NCBI RefSeq assembly: GCF_009660225.1
Contig: NZ_CP045920.1
Span: 1,364,001-1,428,000 of the forward strand
Length of the DNA stretch: 64,000 nucleotides
Source of the DNA: Pseudactinotalea sp. HY158
GTDB lineage: Bacteria; Actinomycetota; Actinomycetes; Actinomycetales; Beutenbergiaceae
Direction: 5' to 3'
A program made the translations under genes and the position numbers. Numbering within the stretch: position 1 is the stretch's first letter; the number at the start of each line of letters is the position of its first letter. Under the pieces are notes generated by a model. That model saw nothing but the letters and a program-made list of their open reading frames with translations, searched no databases and was not told where the DNA came from. This document shows, piece after piece, positions 62,816 through 64,000 of this stretch.

Positions 62816-64000
62816 GCCGACGCATCTTCGGGCTGGAGACCGAGTTCGGGGTCACCTGCTCGACCACGTCCGGGCGCGCGCCGACCCCCGAGGAGATCGC
62901 CCGCTACCTCTTCCGCAAGGTCGTCGCGTGGGGGCGCTCCTCGAACGTCTTCCTCGGCAACGGCTCCCGCCTCTACCTCGACGTCGGCTCCCACCCCGAA
63001 TACGCCACCGCCGAATGCGACGACATCCACCAGCTGCTCGTGCACGACAAGGCCGGTGAGGTGCTCATGAGCACGCTCGTGGACGACGCCCAGGAGCGCC
63101 TCGAGGCCGACGGCATCGACGGGCGCATCCACCTGTTCAAGAACAACCTCGACTCGGCCGACAACTCCTACGGCTGCCACGAGAACTACCTGCTGCGCCG
63201 CCGCGCCGACTTCGCCCGCACGACCGACCAGCTCGTGCCGTTCCTCATCACCCGCCAGATCCTCACCGGCGCCGGGCACGTGCGGATCACCCCCTCCGGC
63301 TCCCGGTACGTGTTCTCCCAGCGATCCGATCACATGTGGGAGGCCACGAGCTCGGCCACGACCCGGTCCCGGCCGATCATCAACACCCGCGACGAACCGC
63401 ACGCCGACGCCGACAAGTACCGGCGCCTGCACGTCATCAGCGGGGACTCCTCGATGTCGCACGCCTCGACCATGCTCAAGGTCGGCATGACCGACCTCGT
63501 GCTCCGGCTCCTCGAGGCCGGGGCGATCCTGCCCGATCTCATCCTCGCGGAACCCGTGCGCTCGATCCGGGCCATCTCCCACGACCTGACCGCGACGACG
63601 CAGCTGCCGCTGGCCGGCGGCGGCACCGCGAGCGCGCTCGATGCGCAGCGGGCCTACCTCGACCGGGTCCGGGCCCACCTCGGCGAGCACGGCTCGAGCT
63701 CCCACGACGACTGGGTGGTCGACCTGTGGCAGCGCGGCCTCGACGCCCTCGCCGGCGGCGACCTGAGCGCCGTCGAGACCGAACTCGACTGGGTGATCAA
63801 GAAGCGGCTCATCGACCGGTACGTCGAGGCGGGCGACCGTGCCCTGACCGACCCGCGCGTGCGCCGTCTCGACCTCGCCTACCACGACATCTCCCCGCGC
63901 ACCGGGATCTTCCACCGGCTCATGGAGCGCGGGCTGGCCACACGGCTCGCGAGCGAGCAGGAGATCGAAGCCGCCACGACGACGCCCCCGCAGACCACCC
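62812..64000 (+). CDS. pafA: Pup-protein ligase PafA, 3' end beyond the window
   Basis: 396 codons are present; about 50 to 60 residues are missing at the right edge. The N-terminus is [16 protein letters not shown], followed by [20 protein letters not shown] with the catalytic Asp, [39 protein letters not shown] and [13 protein letters not shown] equivalents. It uses ATP to attach deamidated Pup to substrate lysines and is the paralogue of Dop, without the Dop-loop. Start overlaps the prcA stop (ATGA). Confidence 0.95.
   Translation, partial: MSRRIFGLETEFGVTCSTTSGRAPTPEEIARYLFRKVVAWGRSSNVFLGNGSRLYLDVGSHPEYATAECDDIHQLLVHDKAGEVLMSTLVDDAQERLEADGIDGRIHLFKNNLDSADNSYGCHENYLLRRRADFARTTDQLVPFLITRQILTGAGHVRITPSGSRYVFSQRSDHMWEATSSATTRSRPIINTRDEPHADADKYRRLHVISGDSSMSHASTMLKVGMTDLVLRLLEAGAILPDLILAEPVRSIRAISHDLTATTQLPLAGGGTASALDAQRAYLDRVRAHLGEHGSSSHDDWVVDLWQRGLDALAGGDLSAVETELDWVIKKRLIDRYVEAGDRALTDPRVRRLDLAYHDISPRTGIFHRLMERGLATRLASEQEIEAATTTPPQTT

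Overview
The window is a high-GC actinobacterial chromosome segment. It combines a Pup-proteasome locus, a mycothiol gene (mshC), actinobacterial glgC/glgA, an ImuA'/ImuB/DnaE2 mutasome with LexA boxes of the actinobacterial GAAC-N4-GTTC type, Tad pilus genes, a DUF222/HNH protein and an ESX-type (EspC-like) fragment. Many genes have a TANNNT hexamer exactly 6-7 nt before a start codon, which suggests widespread leaderless mRNAs. A member of Micrococcales or a close relative fits best; the genus cannot be fixed from the sequence alone.

Layout. 0-14 kb: an EspC-like/YbaB pair, serB, the divergent glgC/glgA pair, an IS110/IS1111-type insertion sequence, an ABC ATPase, NfeD plus SPFH membrane proteins, a DUF4234 membrane protein, a TrmH-type RNA methyltransferase, a quinone-reductase-like MDR enzyme, a formylglycine-generating enzyme and a stand-alone 5'-3' exonuclease. 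14-17 kb: a sodium:solute symporter with a tiny partner membrane protein, and a PEBP-like protein. 17-27 kb: the SOS mutasome imuA'-imuB ... dnaE2, split by an MFS exporter, a Phd/PIN toxin-antitoxin pair, a 3-hydroxyisobutyrate-dehydrogenase-like enzyme and an AT-richer small membrane gene. 27-34 kb: an AI-2E-type permease, trmL, corA and the glutamate ABC importer gluABCD, whose last gene runs into three 72-bp repeats. 34-40 kb: a Tad/Flp pilus locus in two blocks (tadA-tadB-tadC and flp-like/tadE/tadE/tadG-like) separated by a YihY-family gene and a small membrane gene. 40-48 kb: a MalY/PatB aminotransferase, an M23 peptidase with a repetitive tail, tRNA-Leu(GAG), an M20 peptidase, a DUF5703 gene divergent from a poly-Asp protein, an aldo/keto reductase, mshC and a PAC2-family gene. 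48-54.6 kb: a 1008-residue DUF222/HNH protein with large low-complexity expansions, then phosphoketolase. 54.7-64 kb: HAD phosphatase, site-2-type protease, trmI, then the overlapping series mpa/arc-dop-pup-prcB-prcA-pafA, running off the right edge.

How the genes work together. The last block is a complete Pup-tagging and 20S proteasome operon: Dop deamidates Pup-GGQ, PafA ligates it, and the Mpa/ARC ATPase feeds PrcA/PrcB. ImuA', ImuB and DnaE2 form the damage-inducible translesion complex, and both transcription units carry a LexA box with the same arms (TAGAAC-N4-GTTCGA). GluABCD imports glutamate. Nothing seen is certainly a new system. The items most worth checking are the putative guide-RNA region of the IS, the repeat-extended GluD, the alternative hairpins at 9.2 kb, the palindromic toxin-antitoxin operator, the FGE gene without a visible sulfatase and the expanded HNH protein.
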